Of a stretch of DNA of 64,000 bases, positions 62,505 through 64,000 are shown piece after piece. Below the pieces are notes generated by a model that was not told the DNA's origin, ran no database searches, and worked only from the letters and a program-made list of their open reading frames with translations. Each line of letters starts with the position of its first letter. Position 1 is the first letter of the stretch. This DNA is from Streptomyces sp. ISL-87. GTDB lineage: Bacteria > Actinomycetota > Actinomycetes > Streptomycetales > Streptomycetaceae. The position numbers were made by a program, and so were the translations under genes. The stretch covers positions 1 to 64,000 of the forward strand of contig NZ_JAGGOY010000042.1 of NCBI RefSeq assembly GCF_018614095.1, read 5' to 3'.

Positions 62505-62556
62505 GTGGCCAGAAGCTCCCGCACACTAACGGCATAGATCCGGCAGTGAAACGGAG

Positions 62557-63057
62557 TTATTCACCTGAGCCCCGGGACGGAGCCGCCTCACTGAATCGCT
62601 CGCCGATGGAAACGATCCCGCCGCGGATTCCCATGACCACGGCTTGTGTGCGATCGGATGCGCCGACCTTGGAGAAAACCGCGGACAAATGATTCCGCAC
62701 CGTCTTCTCCGATATGCCGAGCGAGCTGGCCACGCGCCGGTTCGATTTTCCCTCGGAGACGAGGACCAGAATCTCGCGCTCGCGCGCCGTCAAGAGGGAA
62801 AGGGATTCCCGGGACGTCGGATCCATGTCGAGGGCGGACGTGTCGGCGCACGTCTGATGCTCATCGCCGCTGTCAGTGCGTAAGTCCTCAATCATCTGTT
62901 CTTGGGCTTCCAAGGCGTCCTGCACTTCGCCCAGTGCCTTGTGCATCCTGTCGACGGCCTCGGCGAGAGCCGTGACGGGCTGCGGTGGCGCACCGCAGAA
63001 TTCACAGCACCTCTTGCCGCTCAACTCCACGACTCGCCCACGCACAACACGTGCCAT
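62557..63057 (-). CDS. LuxR-type regulator with CxxC N-terminus and a TTA codon
   Basis: A 166-residue regulator without a receiver domain. The N-terminus has a Cys cluster (GKRCCEFCGAPPQ) that may bind metal or sense redox state, a coiled-coil-like stretch (VDRMHKALGEVQDALEAQEQ) and a C-terminal LuxR helix-turn-helix (SLLTAREREILVLVSEGKSN, then ISEKTVRNHLSAVFSKVG). A TTA Leu codon lies at 62881–62883 (in IEDLRTDS), which in Streptomyces makes translation depend on bldA tRNA. ATG at 63057. Similar regulators are pathway-specific. Confidence 0.85.
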   Translation of the reverse strand: MARVVRGRVVELSGKRCCEFCGAPPQPVTALAEAVDRMHKALGEVQDALEAQEQMIEDLRTDSGDEHQTCADTSALDMDPTSRESLSLLTAREREILVLVSEGKSNRRVASSLGISEKTVRNHLSAVFSKVGASDRTQAVVMGIRGGIVSIGERFSEAAPSRGSGE

Positions 63058-63105
63058 CAGGTGCACTCCCTTCGTGGGGATGTGATAACTAACCGCTCTC
63101 ATGCG

Positions 63106-64000
63106 TCATGAAGGAAGCTGCGTGTGTATGGCCACCGTCTTGCACCGCGTGTATTCACGCAGCGCCTCCAGCCCCTTCTCCACTCCTATGCCGGAGCGCT
63201 TGAACCCCCCGAAGGGCAGCTCCACGCCCCCGGCCGCGCTGTAGTTGTTGACGAACACCTGACCCACCCGCAGCCGCTGGGCGAGCCAGTGGGCGGTGGT
63301 CACATCGGATGTCCAGACACCGGCGGCGAGCCCATAGGTGGTGTGCTCCGCGAGTTCGACCGCCTCGTCCAGCGAATCGAAGACCGATACGCAGAGGACC
63401 GGGCCGAAAATCTCCTCGTTGAACACCCGGTGCGCCGGACTCACGTGGTCCAGGATGGTGGGTTCCACGTAGAACCCGCCGGTGTACGCCTCGCCCTCGG
63501 GAACCCCGCCGCCGGCGCGGACTACGCCGGTCCTGCTGCCCTCGGCCAGGTAGCCGAGCACCCTGTCGCGCTGTTTGGCGGAGATGAGCGGTCCCATGTC
63601 GGGATCGCTGATTCCCGGGCCGACGCGCAGGGCGCGGAAGGCGTCCGCGAGCGCCGCCACCAGCTCGTCGTGGACGGACCGGTGAACGAGCAGCCGGCTG
63701 CCGGCCGAACAGTTCTGCCCCGCGTGCTCGGTGATCGAGTCGACGATCAGGGGTACCGCTCGCGCCATGTCGAAGTCCGGGAGGACGATGTGCGGCGACT
63801 TGCCGCCGAGCTCCAGGGTGACCGGCACGATGTTCCTCGCCGCCGCGGTCATCACGGCCTCGCCGGTCTCCCGCGAACCGGTGAACGCCAGGCGGTCCAC
63901 GTCGGGATGTGCGGCCAGTGCCGCGCCTGCCTCCTCTCCGTAGCCCGGCACGACGTTCAGCGCGCCGGCCGGAAGTCCTGCTTCCAAAACGATGTCCGCC
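63106..64000 (-). CDS. Aldehyde dehydrogenase (partial, 5' end beyond the window)
   Basis: The C-terminal 297 residues of an NAD(P)+ aldehyde dehydrogenase. Catalytic Glu in VTLELGGKSPHIVLPDF, nucleophile Cys in EHAGQNCSAGSRLLVHRS, and EEIFGPVLCVSVFD as NAD-binding Glu. GAGQNC-like context and PFGGFKRSGIGVEKGLEALR point to betaine-aldehyde/gamma-aminobutyraldehyde types. It continues past base 64000. Lying upstream of luxR on the same strand, it may start the operon with luxR–glxA–asd–ask. Confidence 0.92.
   Translation of the reverse strand, partial: ADIVLEAGLPAGALNVVPGYGEEAGAALAAHPDVDRLAFTGSRETGEAVMTAAARNIVPVTLELGGKSPHIVLPDFDMARAVPLIVDSITEHAGQNCSAGSRLLVHRSVHDELVAALADAFRALRVGPGISDPDMGPLISAKQRDRVLGYLAEGSRTGVVRAGGGVPEGEAYTGGFYVEPTILDHVSPAHRVFNEEIFGPVLCVSVFDSLDEAVELAEHTTYGLAAGVWTSDVTTAHWLAQRLRVGQVFVNNYSAAGGVELPFGGFKRSGIGVEKGLEALREYTRCKTVAIHTQLPS

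Noticed and set aside
59809..62529. 906-residue plus-strand open frame
   Set aside because: Antisense to ask, asd and the glxA-like gene; no domain.
1..64000. tRNA/rRNA genes, riboswitches, insertion sequences
   Set aside because: No tRNA T-arm/D-arm pattern, rRNA segment, known riboswitch core or transposase motif was recognised by eye; a tRNAscan, Rfam or ISfinder run would be decisive.

Overview
The window is high-GC actinobacterial DNA and almost certainly a Streptomyces chromosome. Evidence is the codon usage with GC-rich third positions, a WhiJ/AbaA-type XRE–DUF397–ATPase module, SpoIIE-type phosphatases with PAS/GAF sensors, a DUF5999 protein, MurT/GatD, and a WhiE-like (spore-pigment) gene pair. 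The order biotin genes – urease – secreted tripeptidyl aminopeptidase – pfkA – murT/gatD resembles, from memory, a conserved block of other Streptomyces chromosomes. No tRNA, rRNA, CRISPR array, transposase or phage gene was recognised. The only TTA (bldA-type) codon I noticed lies in the LuxR regulator near the right edge; that scan was by eye.

Left part (1–34.5 kb), mostly conserved metabolism. It holds a degenerate 25-bp repeat tract, a ROK regulator, a two-component system next to an ABC exporter it may control (a 22-bp palindrome lies between them), mug, purB, an SGNH hydrolase, two CNNM/CBS membrane proteins, a GNAT enzyme and a methyltransferase. The biotin genes follow: bioB-bioA-bioD as overlapping or adjacent genes, with bioF divergent. 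Next come the XRE/DUF397/anti-sigma-like ATPase module, a VOC protein, the urease operon ureABCFGD (no ureE), a secreted tripeptidyl aminopeptidase, a PlsC acyltransferase, a CtaG-like protein, 6-phosphofructokinase, the lipid II amidation pair murT-gatD, peptide deformylase, and a TetR/acyl-CoA dehydrogenase divergent pair.

Right part (34.5–64 kb), increasingly accessory. It holds an LppU-like membrane protein, small Streptomyces proteins, a STAND ATPase, a fibronectin-III lipoprotein, an internally deleted relic of a secreted beta-propeller-like protein, a Tat-exported molybdoenzyme with its cytochrome b partner, a membrane SpoIIE phosphatase and a secreted beta-helix protein. Then comes an O-methyltransferase next to a divergent SchA/CurD-like protein and FAD hydroxylase. 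These two resemble WhiE ORFI and ORFVIII, but no polyketide synthase is present. It continues with a very large secreted protease that joins an M4 and an M28 catalytic domain, divergent from a LysR regulator; a UBP zinc finger; a PAS-PAS-GAF-SpoIIE phosphatase; a TetR gene with a pentanucleotide array in front of it; a secreted M19-like hydrolase with a discoidin domain; and a pseudogene fragment. The right edge has a co-directional set, aldehyde dehydrogenase (cut by the window end) – luxR – glxA – asd – ask, which looks like the border of a specialised-metabolism locus drawing on aspartate semialdehyde.

Other non-coding structure includes a 128-bp foldback element with 29-bp perfect arms, several short tandem repeats between genes, and several strong terminator hairpins between convergent genes.
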